64,000 nucleotides of DNA, from NCBI GenBank assembly GCA_964427425.1, contig CAYRUD010000014.1:578327-642326 (forward strand), written 5' to 3'. The notes under the pieces were generated by a model. It was not told the DNA's origin, did not search any database, and saw nothing but the letters and a program-made list of their open reading frames with translations. This document shows, in pieces, positions 29,395 to 37,443 of this stretch (positions within the stretch are counted from its first letter, which is position 1; each line of letters starts with the position of its first letter). Position numbers and translations under genes: made by a program. The DNA is from CAYRUD01 sp964427425 (GTDB lineage Bacteria > Chlamydiota > Chlamydiia > Chlamydiales > FEN-1388).

Positions 29395-29664
29395 TTATCG
29401 ACGTAAGTTCAACTTGGTAATAAGTGCTTGGTAGCGCTTAGTATCAGTTGAGTTAAGATAATCGAGCAGGCGTCGTCTTTGGCCTACCAATTTAAGGAGC
29501 GCAAGTCTTGAATTGTGATCCTTTGGTGTTCTTTTCAAGTGGTCGGTAAGCTCAGCGATTCTTTCGGTGAGGATAGCGATCTGGACATCGGCAGAACCGG
29601 TGTCTTTTTCATGAAGTTGGAACTTTTTTGTAATTTCTTCTTTAGTGCCTTTATCGAGTGACAT
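29395..29664 (-). CDS. rpsO: 30S ribosomal protein S15
   Basis: 89 residues, full length. S15 binds 16S rRNA early in assembly. The conserved segments GSADVQIAILTERIAELTDH, HNSRLALLKLVGQRRRLLDYL and RYQALITKLNLRR are all present. The start is supported by GGGGGA 8 bases upstream and by a good promoter about 85 bases upstream. Confidence 0.97.
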   Translation of the reverse strand: MSLDKGTKEEITKKFQLHEKDTGSADVQIAILTERIAELTDHLKRTPKDHNSRLALLKLVGQRRRLLDYLNSTDTKRYQALITKLNLRR

Positions 29665-29745
29665 TCAGCAATCCCCCGTGACGTGATCTTTGATACACCT
29701 ATTTGCCAGGCATTTTCGGGCAAAAGGTAATTGAGTGCAAAAATT

Positions 29746-29781
29746 GAAGTCCATTATACAGCCTATTTCATTATTTGGCAA
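29746..29781 (-). promoter_or_regulatory. Sigma-70-type promoter of rpsO
   Basis: On the - strand TTGCCA (29781-29776) is followed after exactly 17 bases by a perfect TATAAT (29758-29753). Transcription would start near 29746, leaving a leader of about 80 bases before rpsO. Confidence 0.8.
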
Positions 29782-30017
29782 TCCGAAGTCGATGCTTTTT
29801 TTATTAGTGGGAAAATATGAAAGGGAACTTCTTTTCACCGCATAAAATAGTTGAAGAGAGACTTGAGAACAAACAGTCGAGCACGTATCGTCATTGGTCA
29901 TACATTTGAAATTCAAGCGCAGGAGCGATGGCTAGAGCGACTAAAGAAGAACTCTTCCATATTGCTGCCTGTTTATGATATATAGGTTTTATTTTACATC
30001 TCTTGAGGAGCAGACTC

Positions 30018-30773
30018 ATGGTGACAGTCTCAGAAAAATTAATGCCTCAAACATCTGTGCTACAGCAGTCTAAGGAAGAGGCTCTTCCCTCACAGGGAAT
30101 GAACTGGGTAGGCAAATACTCACTTCTCTCGCCTTGGTTTGAGCAGATTTTGCAGCTTATCAAAAGAGACTGCAAAACAGAGCACTTGAGTATAGATCCA
30201 CATTTTGTGCGCGCGCATTTTGCAGGAAAGCCAGTCTCTCGCATTTCATTAGATGAAATGAGATCAGTCTACCTCCAGCAAATTCTCTCAGGACATGAAA
30301 GGCTCGCTGAATTTATTGCCAATCGTTGGCTCTTTAGAAATATCGATATGTACCGATTCTTTGAGACTGAACTTGAGAAGAAAGTTCCTCAATTCGATCA
30401 GATTAAAGAGCTTCCTCAAGAAGTTGCTGAATCTTTGATCAAGGAAGCCAAAGATCGTTATGGTATTGAAAGCGTCTTCTGTTTCTCTGTATTAAATGAA
30501 TTAGCGCTTCCTCGACAAGTTTTTGAGCAGCTACAAAAAGAGGCCTTAGAAGCTGTGTCGCAGTACGAGAAAGAGGGGAAGGCAAAGCTTGACTCAGACG
30601 AAAAGCAGATAGAGCTTTTGAAAGAGGAAATGAAGCGCTTAAAAGAGAAGCAAGAAAAGAAAATTGACGAGTTGCAGAGGCGACATAAGCAAGAAGTTGA
30701 CCGTTTCTCGCGTGAAATTGCAGCTCTTAAGGATGAGCTTAAGCGCGTAAAAGAGAAAAACTTGGCTAAGTAA
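30018..30773 (+). CDS. Conserved-looking coiled-coil protein, unknown function
   Basis: 251 residues. The ATG at 30018 is preceded by GAGGAG; a TTG at 30003 overlaps that site and is rejected. Residues about 20-175 are globular. About 180-251 form a long charged coiled coil (EKQIELLKEEMKRLKEKQEK). No signal peptide or membrane helix. It lies between rpsO and tadA, divergent from rpsO, and ends before a terminator. I cannot name the family. Confidence 0.75.
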   Translation: MVTVSEKLMPQTSVLQQSKEEALPSQGMNWVGKYSLLSPWFEQILQLIKRDCKTEHLSIDPHFVRAHFAGKPVSRISLDEMRSVYLQQILSGHERLAEFIANRWLFRNIDMYRFFETELEKKVPQFDQIKELPQEVAESLIKEAKDRYGIESVFCFSVLNELALPRQVFEQLQKEALEAVSQYEKEGKAKLDSDEKQIELLKEEMKRLKEKQEKKIDELQRRHKQEVDRFSREIAALKDELKRVKEKNLAK

Positions 30774-30805
30774 TCTTAGGTCTTGAAGATATTCCATAAA
30801 AAATG

Positions 30806-30854
30806 AGCCTCAGCGGAAGTGCTTATTCTCTCTCTGCTGCTGAGGCTTGTTTTT
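30806..30854 (+). terminator. Terminator after the coiled-coil gene
   Basis: agcctcagc (30806-30814) pairs perfectly with gctgaggct (30839-30847), followed by tgttttt. It lies 33 bases past the stop. Confidence 0.7.
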
Positions 30855-30894
30855 CCGCAATTCATAAAAAAATGCGAAACTTTCTCATTAATAT

Positions 30895-31431
30895 ATGTCT
30901 CAATTCTCAACAAACATAAGCGAGTGGATGAGTTTTCTTCCGCCGCTCTCCGAGCTTACTCCTGATGAGCGCTGGATGCTAGAGGCTTTTAAGGAATCGC
31001 TGAAGGCCTACTCACAAGGAGAGGTTCCTGTAGGAGCAGTTATTGTCCGAGACGGAAGGGTGGTTGCTCGGGGGTATAACCAGGTGGAGCTGCTCCAGGA
31101 TGCGACAGCTCATGCAGAAATGCTTGCAATTGGCGCAGCTTCTAATTTCTTGGGTGGATGGCGGCTAGAGAAGTGTACGCTATATACTACCTTAGAGCCT
31201 TGTATAATGTGTGCTGGCGCTACAATATTATCTCGCGTTGAGAAGGTAGTCTGGGGGGCTCCAGATATACGGCATGGGGCGCATGGTAGCCTAATAGATG
31301 TATTTTCGATTGAGCATCCAATTCATCGCTGCCAAGTAGTTAAAGGAGTTCTTCAAGGAGCTTGTTCTGAAATAATGCGTTCGTTTTTTCGAAAGCGAAG
31401 GCAAACACAAGACGAAGGGTTGCTAGAATAA
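30895..31431 (+). CDS. tadA: tRNA-specific adenosine deaminase
   Basis: Deaminates A34 of tRNA-Arg(ACG) to inosine. Zinc-dependent cytidine-deaminase fold: the HAE motif has His73 and Glu75, and PCIMC gives Cys103 and Cys106. The core EVPVGAVIVRDG is typical. 178 residues, with about 25 extra N-terminal residues ahead of the usual start. No good Shine-Dalgarno precedes the ATG at 30895, so a later start is possible. rpsO and tadA are near neighbours in Chlamydia too. Confidence 0.93.
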   Translation: MSQFSTNISEWMSFLPPLSELTPDERWMLEAFKESLKAYSQGEVPVGAVIVRDGRVVARGYNQVELLQDATAHAEMLAIGAASNFLGGWRLEKCTLYTTLEPCIMCAGATILSRVEKVVWGAPDIRHGAHGSLIDVFSIEHPIHRCQVVKGVLQGACSEIMRSFFRKRRQTQDEGLLE

Positions 31432-31457
31432 GCATCAATGAATATGAAAGGCAGAGA

Positions 31458-31703
31458 ATGGAAAAGACTTTAGTCGATTCAATTGTAAAGGATCTTGAAG
31501 ATGCAATTGCTATGCAGCGAGATGCTCTCGTTCGCATTGCTCGGAGGTATCATCCGCATATTCAATACGATGATCTTATGCAGCCGCAAGATTATCCTGA
31601 TATTGATCAAGATGTGCATTTTCGATTCGAGGAAGGGACTCTTTACGGGTTAGAAAGGGCTCTCATTATTGTGCGTAGATCTCTTAAAGATGCTGAAGAG
31701 TAA
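31458..31703 (+). CDS. Small hypothetical protein downstream of tadA
   Basis: 81 residues, acidic and soluble, no recognised motif. The start is supported by AAAGG 7 bases upstream of the ATG and the gene follows tadA by 26 bases, so the two are probably co-transcribed. The stop codon forms the first bases of a hairpin. Function unknown. Confidence 0.7.
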   Translation: MEKTLVDSIVKDLEDAIAMQRDALVRIARRYHPHIQYDDLMQPQDYPDIDQDVHFRFEEGTLYGLERALIIVRRSLKDAEE

Positions 31704-31728
31704 GAGAGGATTTTAACATCCTCTCTTA
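31701..31728. terminator. Bidirectional hairpin between convergent genes
   Basis: taagagaggat (31701-31711) pairs perfectly over 11 bp with atcctctctta (31718-31728), loop of 6. It separates the small + gene from the - strand membrane protein ending at 31741. Confidence 0.6.
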
Positions 31729-31740
31729 GTGTATGGAATG

Positions 31741-32544
31741 CTATTTCTTAAAAAGAAAGGATTGGAGCCATTTGTTGAATGAGCGCAAGTGGCGCATGAA
31801 TTTCCACTCCCACCATTGTTCAAAGTCGAGTCCTCCTCTCACTATTTTTTGCTCTACAGTCTCTAAAAAGGTGACTCGGCTTTTGAGTTGCCATTGGGTG
31901 ACAGCGTACATATAAGCAAAAACGCCTGTCACCAAGCTTGAAAGAGCATGTGAGTACGCACCATTTGTTATGGGGGCGATAACGCAAATAAAGAGGGAGA
32001 GAAGTCCTATCCATTCTACCGATATGGGAATGAAAAAGAATGCATTTGGGGTTGTCTTAGTTGTTCGGAGCATGAGAAGCCAAAATATAATCATGCCGAA
32101 GCTAATATTGGAAAATGGTGAGTAAGGGGTAAGCGAAAAGCTCAATGAGGCTGGTAGAACTCGTGTCGATATCATCTGCGTAATCGCCGCTATGTAGCTC
32201 ATAGAAAACCATAGAGTCGCGAATGATTTTTCACCGATATATGAGACAATAAAACATGCAATTGGCACATACATAACAGCTAAAAAGAAAAAATCAGAGA
32301 GCATCGATAGCGATACTGCGGGATAAGGAATAATAAATGAAGAGATGGGCGCTTTATAAAGAGCGCTCAACAGATCAATAGATTGCCAGGAGAAGAGACT
32401 AATTGCTGGAGACCAGCTGATCATTCCCTCAAGCCATAAGCCCTGAAATGTCATGTATGAGAGGCTTAATATAAAGACAAGCCGTCTAAAAAGAACAATG
32501 ATTGGAGGCTTATACCCTCCAGAAATTGAATATTTGTATGACAT
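31741..32544 (-). CDS. Polytopic membrane protein, possibly rhomboid-like fold
   Basis: 267 residues with about six hydrophobic helices (near 18-36, 75-105, 110-128, 145-165, 172-192 and 195-220) and a soluble, Trp-rich C-terminus. The late segment NGAYSHALSSLVTGVFAYMY resembles the last rhomboid helix with its HxxG-type histidine. The expected GxSG serine motif is absent; the nearest candidate is SPFSNISFG. It is therefore at most a degenerate rhomboid. It is convergent with the small gene after tadA and divergent from rpmE2. Confidence 0.6.
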   Translation of the reverse strand: MSYKYSISGGYKPPIIVLFRRLVFILSLSYMTFQGLWLEGMISWSPAISLFSWQSIDLLSALYKAPISSFIIPYPAVSLSMLSDFFFLAVMYVPIACFIVSYIGEKSFATLWFSMSYIAAITQMISTRVLPASLSFSLTPYSPFSNISFGMIIFWLLMLRTTKTTPNAFFFIPISVEWIGLLSLFICVIAPITNGAYSHALSSLVTGVFAYMYAVTQWQLKSRVTFLETVEQKIVRGGLDFEQWWEWKFMRHLRSFNKWLQSFLFKK

Positions 32545-32898
32545 ATGTTCGTTATATTCTCGATATATTCTTTTTCACTAATGTGATACCTCGCTGAATA
32601 AGCCGGCGAGGAGTTATTGTGTAAGAAATGAGTCAGTCCTGCAGAAATACTAGTCTATTTTCGGTTTCTTTTGACTATCACTTACGAAAAAAACGAAATT
32701 TTCAAAACTAAAAATGAAAAATATCATTTTGCATGAAGCTCAGCTTTTCAGCGATATATAGTTTTTTCATAATGAACTTTTGGTCATTTGCTAGGAAATT
32801 CGGAAAATCTTTAGTTTTTGATGGCTGTTCGTTGTTGTTTTTTCAGATCAATTCTGATAGAGTTTTTCTCAATCATCTTTCATGACTGGAGTTTTTGA
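32545..32898. other. Divergent intergenic region upstream of rpmE2
   Basis: 354 bases, A+T-rich, no gene. A 6-bp hairpin cctcgc/gcgagg lies at 32589-32611. Ahead of rpmE2, TTGTTG with a 17-base spacer to TGATAG (about 32834-32862) is a possible weak promoter. Nothing else is recognised. Confidence 0.35.
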
Positions 32899-33231
32899 AT
32901 GAAAAAGAACGGACATCCTGAATACCAAGAAGTGCTTTTTGTTGACTCTGCAACTGGTTTTAAGTTTGTATGTGGAACAACAATGAAGAGCTCACAGAAA
33001 GAGAACTTCGAAGGAAAATCACTTCCTGTAGTACATCTTCCTATTTCTGCATCTTCTCACCCATTCTTCGTCGGTGGTAAGCAGATCATTGACACAGAAG
33101 GTCGTGTTGATAAGTTTAATAAGAGATACCAGGCTGTTCAAGCGAAAGCTCAGTCTCAAGAAGCTGCAAAAGCTCAAGACGAAGCTCAAGCTGCAAAAGC
33201 TAAAGCTGCACCTCGTAAAAAGAGCAAGTAA
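32899..33231 (+). CDS. rpmE2: 50S ribosomal protein L31 type B
   Basis: 110 residues. The start KKNGHPEYQEVLFVDSATG and the motifs SSSHPFF (here SASSHPFF) and GRVDKFNKRY are those of type B L31, the zinc-independent form without the CxxC pairs. The C-terminal 35 residues are an Ala/Lys/Gln-rich tail, as in chlamydial L31. GGAG lies 8 bases before the ATG. prfA follows after a terminator-like hairpin. Confidence 0.94.
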   Translation: MKKNGHPEYQEVLFVDSATGFKFVCGTTMKSSQKENFEGKSLPVVHLPISASSHPFFVGGKQIIDTEGRVDKFNKRYQAVQAKAQSQEAAKAQDEAQAAKAKAAPRKKSK

Positions 33232-33300
33232 ATAAGGGAGTAGGGGAGTGTAACACAACTCTACGCTTTGTTTGCATATTAGGTGCGAAATCTACATGAG

Positions 33301-33352
33301 AGGGTGAAATGGAGCCTTTGTTATATCGAAGGCTGTCTGATTTCACCCTTTC
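33301..33352 (+). terminator. Terminator-like structure after rpmE2
   Basis: Perfect outer stem agggtgaaat (33301-33310) / atttcaccct (33340-33349) with a nested agcctt/aaggct hairpin. Only three or four Ts follow. Confidence 0.55.
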
Positions 33353-33475
33353 CTCATATTATAAAAAGTAACATATGTGTTGATCCCATGTTAGGAAGAT
33401 GATCCCTGCTTTACAAAGGGCTGCATTTTCTCCCCGACATGGAATACGTTAGAGTGGATAAATTCAGAAGGTCTC

Positions 33476-34582
33476 ATGAAACTAGATCTGCCTAAAATTG
33501 AGTCTCGCGTAGGTGCGCTTGAAGCAGAGCTTGCACATAACGACGGTTCTTTTGACCAAAGTCGATTTCGTAAATTGTCCCAAGAACATTCCTATCTACA
33601 AGAAGTTGTAGAGACTTATAGACAGATTGACCGCTTCAAGAAGTCTCTTATTGAAAATCGAGAGCTCCTAAAGGAAGAGCAAGATCCTGAGTTTCATGCG
33701 ATTATAGCTGAAGAAATTGAGGATGTTGAAAGAAAGCTTCCCGAGATGGAGAAAAAGCTTTCTACACTTTTGATTCCGCCTGACGAGAATGATGATAAAA
33801 CGACAATCATTGAAATCCGCGCTGGAGCCGGCGGCCAAGAGGCAATGCTTTTTGTCGCAGACTGCTTTAGAATGTACCAGATGTATGCCAATAAGATGGG
33901 TTGGAAGACGGAAGTTCTCTCTTTAATGCCATCCGATTTAGGCGGTATGAAAGAATGTATTGTTGCCTTTTCAGGAAAAAATGTCTGGCGCTATCTGCAA
34001 CATGAAGCTGGCACTCACCGTGTTCAAAGGGTTCCAGAGACTGAAGCTCAAGGGCGAATTCACACTTCTACTATTACTGTCGCAGCACTTCTTGAGATGG
34101 AAGATGAAGCAGATAAAATCCAGATCTCAGATCAAGATATACGTATGGAAGCGACTCGCTCTTCAGGAGCTGGTGGTCAGCACGTTAACAAGACTGATAG
34201 TGCGGTGCGAATTACCCACATTCCAACTGGTATCGTAGTGTTCTGTCAAGAGGAGAGGAGTCAGCATAAGAACCGAGATAAAGCGATGAGGCTTTTGAAG
34301 GCAAAGCTTATCGAGATGGAGCGTCGCCGCCAGAAAAATGAGATCGATTCCCTTCGTTCTGAGCAGGTTGGAACTGGTGATAGATCTGAGAAGATTCGAA
34401 CCTATAATTTCCCTCAAAGTCGTGTTACAGACCATCGTATTGGCTTGACGAAACATAACTTAAGTCAAGTTATGGACGGCGATTTAGAGGAGTTCTCTCA
34501 AGAGCTTGTAAGTCATACGATGAAAGAGAAGAATACTGAATCTCCATATGCTTGGATGATACTCCCTGAAGACAATTCATGA
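33476..34582 (+). CDS. prfA: Peptide chain release factor 1
   Basis: Recognises UAA/UAG and triggers hydrolysis of peptidyl-tRNA. The GGQ catalytic motif is at 233-235 in SSGAGGQHVNKTDSAVR, and RAGAGGQEA marks the upstream domain. 368 residues, usual length. prmC, whose product methylates the GGQ glutamine, starts 18 bases downstream, so the two are one operon as in Chlamydia (CT023-CT024). Confidence 0.96.
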   Translation: MKLDLPKIESRVGALEAELAHNDGSFDQSRFRKLSQEHSYLQEVVETYRQIDRFKKSLIENRELLKEEQDPEFHAIIAEEIEDVERKLPEMEKKLSTLLIPPDENDDKTTIIEIRAGAGGQEAMLFVADCFRMYQMYANKMGWKTEVLSLMPSDLGGMKECIVAFSGKNVWRYLQHEAGTHRVQRVPETEAQGRIHTSTITVAALLEMEDEADKIQISDQDIRMEATRSSGAGGQHVNKTDSAVRITHIPTGIVVFCQEERSQHKNRDKAMRLLKAKLIEMERRRQKNEIDSLRSEQVGTGDRSEKIRTYNFPQSRVTDHRIGLTKHNLSQVMDGDLEEFSQELVSHTMKEKNTESPYAWMILPEDNS

Positions 34583-34600
34583 TGAACGAGGGTGACATTA

Positions 34601-35470
34601 ATGAAGCCGCTTAGTGAGATTCTCTCACTATCAAAAGAGTATGTTCTCTCACAGCGACATGGACGTCCTAAACACGAGATCGAGGAGTTTATCGCTATAA
34701 CACTCGGTTTTAAATCCCGCCTCGATCTCTATGTTAACTATGATAAGCCGCTTTCTGATAAGGAGTTAGAGCTTATTAGGCCTGGATTAAAGCGCCTTGG
34801 GCGTGGAGAGCCTGTAGCCTATGTTTTGGGCGTTCAGCATTTCTATGGGCATGATTTTACGGTTACAAACTCTGTGTTGATTCCACGGCCTGAGACAGAG
34901 ATTCTTGTTGAAAAAGCTTTAGGGATTATTGATAGAGCGTCTTCATCATTACAAAAATATGAAGTGCTTGATTGCTGCTGCGGATCGGGTTGCATTGGAC
35001 TTACTGTGAAGAAAGAGAGACCTCAAGTGGAGATGACTCTCTTTGATATTTCATCGAAGGCGTTGGCTGTTGCGAAAGAAAATGGCGGGCGCCTTCAAGT
35101 AGAGGTCTCATACCTTGAGAGTGATCTTTTCACGGAAGCTCTTCGGCAAAAAAAACAATACGCTCTCGTGCTCTGTAATCCACCATATCTAACTCAAAAT
35201 GAATGGGAAACGGCAGATTTTTCCGTGAAACACTATGAGCCTGAGCTTGCTTTGATTGGGGGAAAATCTGGGGTTGAACTTTATGAGCGGATAGCTTCTA
35301 CTCTCTCAGATGTTTTATTGGAGGGAGGAGAGTTTTTGTTAGAGATTGGAGCTGGCCAAGGCGGCAAAGTCTCTTCTCTCTTTCGAAATGCCGGTTTTAA
35401 AAATGTCTCAGTGCATAAAGATTTTCAGGGAAGAGATCGAGTAGTTAGTGGGCTGAAGAGTTCTTCATGA
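34601..35470 (+). CDS. prmC: Release factor glutamine methyltransferase
   Basis: SAM-dependent methylation of the GGQ glutamine in release factors. Class I methyltransferase motif I is VLDCCCGSGCIGL, followed by the glutamine-binding NPPY in LVLCNPPYLTQ. PrmC's N-terminal helical domain is present. The ATG at 34601 (289 residues) has GAGGG 9 bases upstream; an in-frame GTG at 34592 overlaps that site. Directly downstream of its substrate gene prfA. Confidence 0.94.
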   Translation: MKPLSEILSLSKEYVLSQRHGRPKHEIEEFIAITLGFKSRLDLYVNYDKPLSDKELELIRPGLKRLGRGEPVAYVLGVQHFYGHDFTVTNSVLIPRPETEILVEKALGIIDRASSSLQKYEVLDCCCGSGCIGLTVKKERPQVEMTLFDISSKALAVAKENGGRLQVEVSYLESDLFTEALRQKKQYALVLCNPPYLTQNEWETADFSVKHYEPELALIGGKSGVELYERIASTLSDVLLEGGEFLLEIGAGQGGKVSSLFRNAGFKNVSVHKDFQGRDRVVSGLKSSS

Positions 35471-35582
35471 TTACAATCATTTTATGCCTGAAAAAATGAG
35501 GGGTTGAGGGGTTTCTTAAGATCTTTTCGAAGATCCGATCTTCTTGAAGAGAGTTACCGTGCAAGAAATGGACGTAAGCTGC

Positions 35583-35588
35583 TATAGT
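35583..35588 (+). promoter_or_regulatory. Candidate -10 element of ffh
   Basis: TATAGT at 35583-35588, 40 bases before the ffh ATG. The best -35 match 18 bases upstream is only GTGCAA, so this is tentative. Confidence 0.35.
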
Positions 35589-35628
35589 ATTTAATTCATT
35601 GCTTCTTTCGAATGGAGAATATCAGTGC

Positions 35629-36957
35629 ATGTTTTCTGCACTTTCTGAAAAATTTCAATCGCTCGTTTCTCGTTTTTACGGCGCAAAAGAGATCACCGAA
35701 GAGAATATCCGAGAGGCGCTTGATGAGGTGCGTTTAGCTCTTCTTGAAGCCGATGTTCAATATGGAGTTGCTAAAGACTTCATACGAAGTGTGAAAGAAA
35801 AAGCTGTTGGCGAAAAGCTTGTCTCGTCTGTTTCGCCGGGGCAGCTTTTTGTAAAAATCGTGCATGATCAGCTTGTCGAGCTTTTTGGTGGCGTTGAGCA
35901 TGACCTTAATGTCAGAGAAAGACCGTATAAGCTTCTTATGTGCGGGCTTCAAGGTTCAGGAAAGACAACTCACTCGGCAAAGATTGCCCTTTATCTCAAA
36001 CGAAAAAAGGGAATTCAAAGACCTTGCGTTATCGCCTGTGATCTTCAAAGGCCAGCTGCTATTGATCAATTGAGAAAACTGTCTGATCAAGCGGGAGTCT
36101 ATTTCTTCTCTCTTCCTGGAGTTTCGAATCCAGTAGAAGTTGCTCAAGAAGCATTGAAGAAAGCTAAGCTCGAGCATTGGGATGCCCTTATCTTTGACAC
36201 AGCGGGACGACTTCATATCGATGAAGCACTCATGGAAGAGCTAGAGCGTGTCAAAGAGGTTGTTCAGCCACATGATGTGTTGCTGACAATGAATGCCTCC
36301 ACAGGACAAGATGCGGCAAAAACTGCTGAGAGCTTTTCGAAGCGAATAGGCGTAACAGGTTCTTGTCTTACTATGCTCGATGGTACCTCACGAGGTGGAG
36401 CGGCGATTTCCTTGGTCTATGTGACAAAGATGCCAATCCTTTTCGAGGGACATGGAGAAAAATTAGATGATATCCGTCAGTTTCACCCTCAGTCGATGGC
36501 TGATCGAATTCTCGGTATGGGAGATACGATTAACTTGGTGCGAAAAGCCCAAGAACATTTTGATGAGGAAGAAGCTAAGAAGCTAGAGCAAAAGATGCGT
36601 CGTGCTGAGTTCTCCTACGGAGACTTTTTGCGACAGATGCAGATGATCAAAAAGATGGGATCATTTAAGAGTTTGCTCTCAATGCTTCCAGGTATGTCAC
36701 AATTAAAAGAACTGGATATTGACGAGCGGGAAATTCGTCGAGTTGAAGCTATTATTCTCTCGATGACACCAGCTGAACGTGAAGAGGCTGTAGAACTCTC
36801 AATAGGACGTAGAAAGCGAATCGCAGCAGGTAGCGGTGCTTCTATTGATGATGTCAACAAGCTCGTCAAATCATTTAAACAAGCAAAACAATTTTTTAAA
36901 CAGATGCCCAACATGAAACAGTTGGAGAAGTTGATCGGAGGAAAAGTATGGCACTGA
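35629..36957 (+). CDS. ffh: Signal recognition particle GTPase
   Basis: Binds signal sequences and 4.5S RNA to target proteins to the membrane. N domain; G domain with GLQGSGKTT, DTAGRLHIDE and RGGAA; then the Met-rich M domain (LLSMLPGM, GRRKRIAAGSG). 442 residues from the ATG at 35629, which fits the family start; the open frame runs to 35599. The guanine-specificity motif, normally TKxD, reads TMLD (SCLTMLDGTSRGG). It overlaps rpsP by 10 bases; the neighbours prfA-prmC and rpsP-trmD match the chlamydial order. Confidence 0.95.
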   Translation: MFSALSEKFQSLVSRFYGAKEITEENIREALDEVRLALLEADVQYGVAKDFIRSVKEKAVGEKLVSSVSPGQLFVKIVHDQLVELFGGVEHDLNVRERPYKLLMCGLQGSGKTTHSAKIALYLKRKKGIQRPCVIACDLQRPAAIDQLRKLSDQAGVYFFSLPGVSNPVEVAQEALKKAKLEHWDALIFDTAGRLHIDEALMEELERVKEVVQPHDVLLTMNASTGQDAAKTAESFSKRIGVTGSCLTMLDGTSRGGAAISLVYVTKMPILFEGHGEKLDDIRQFHPQSMADRILGMGDTINLVRKAQEHFDEEEAKKLEQKMRRAEFSYGDFLRQMQMIKKMGSFKSLLSMLPGMSQLKELDIDEREIRRVEAIILSMTPAEREEAVELSIGRRKRIAAGSGASIDDVNKLVKSFKQAKQFFKQMPNMKQLEKLIGGKVWH

Positions 36958-37271
36958 GAATTCGTCTGCGCCAACAAGGCTGCACGAATAATATCGTTTA
37001 TCGCGTCGTTGTGGCAGACAGCCGTTCACCACGCGATGGTAAGTATGTTGAGTGCATTGGCTGGTATAACCCATGCGCAAAAACAGAAGATCAAGAATGT
37101 CTTATTCAGCAAGACAGACTTTCACATTGGCTCTCAGTTGGTGCTCAGATTACACCAACAGTAGAAGCTCTTGTAAAGAAAAGCTCACCACATGTTCTTG
37201 TTAACCATGCAAGTGCTAAAGTTGAGCGAAAGCTGAAGAAGAAAGCTCGTCAAAAGAAAGCTAAGAAGTAA
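36948..37271 (+). CDS. rpsP: 30S ribosomal protein S16
   Basis: 107 residues; MALRIRLRQQGCTNN and the core YRVVVADSRSPRDGKYVE are characteristic, with a Lys/Ala-rich tail. The ATG is preceded by a perfect GGAGG within the end of ffh, and the genes overlap by 10 bases, so translation is probably coupled. Confidence 0.96.
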   Translation: MALRIRLRQQGCTNNIVYRVVVADSRSPRDGKYVECIGWYNPCAKTEDQECLIQQDRLSHWLSVGAQITPTVEALVKKSSPHVLVNHASAKVERKLKKKARQKKAKK

Positions 37272-37357
37272 TAAAAGTCCAAGCTCAGTCTTTTTGAATG
37301 AGACGAGAAACATAATCGTTTCGACTTTTTCGCTTCTCTTTTCGAGTTCTCGATCTC

Positions 37358-37392
37358 GAAGACGTCTTTCACGAAAGACGTCTTCTTTTTTT
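37358..37392 (+). terminator. Strong intrinsic terminator between rpsP and trmD
   Basis: gaagacgtcttt (37358-37369) pairs perfectly over 12 bp with aaagacgtcttc (37374-37385), loop cacg, followed by seven Ts. It lies inside the 5' extension of the open trmD frame and so argues that trmD begins downstream. Confidence 0.85.
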
Positions 37393-37443
37393 ATTGATAT
37401 GTTGCTGAAACTATCGCTTGAGGATCCAACGGATAATTGTAGA

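Noticed and set aside
36615..36977. 120-codon - strand frame over the end of ffh
   Set aside because: Antisense to the Ffh M domain and the rpsP start; no ribosome-binding site.
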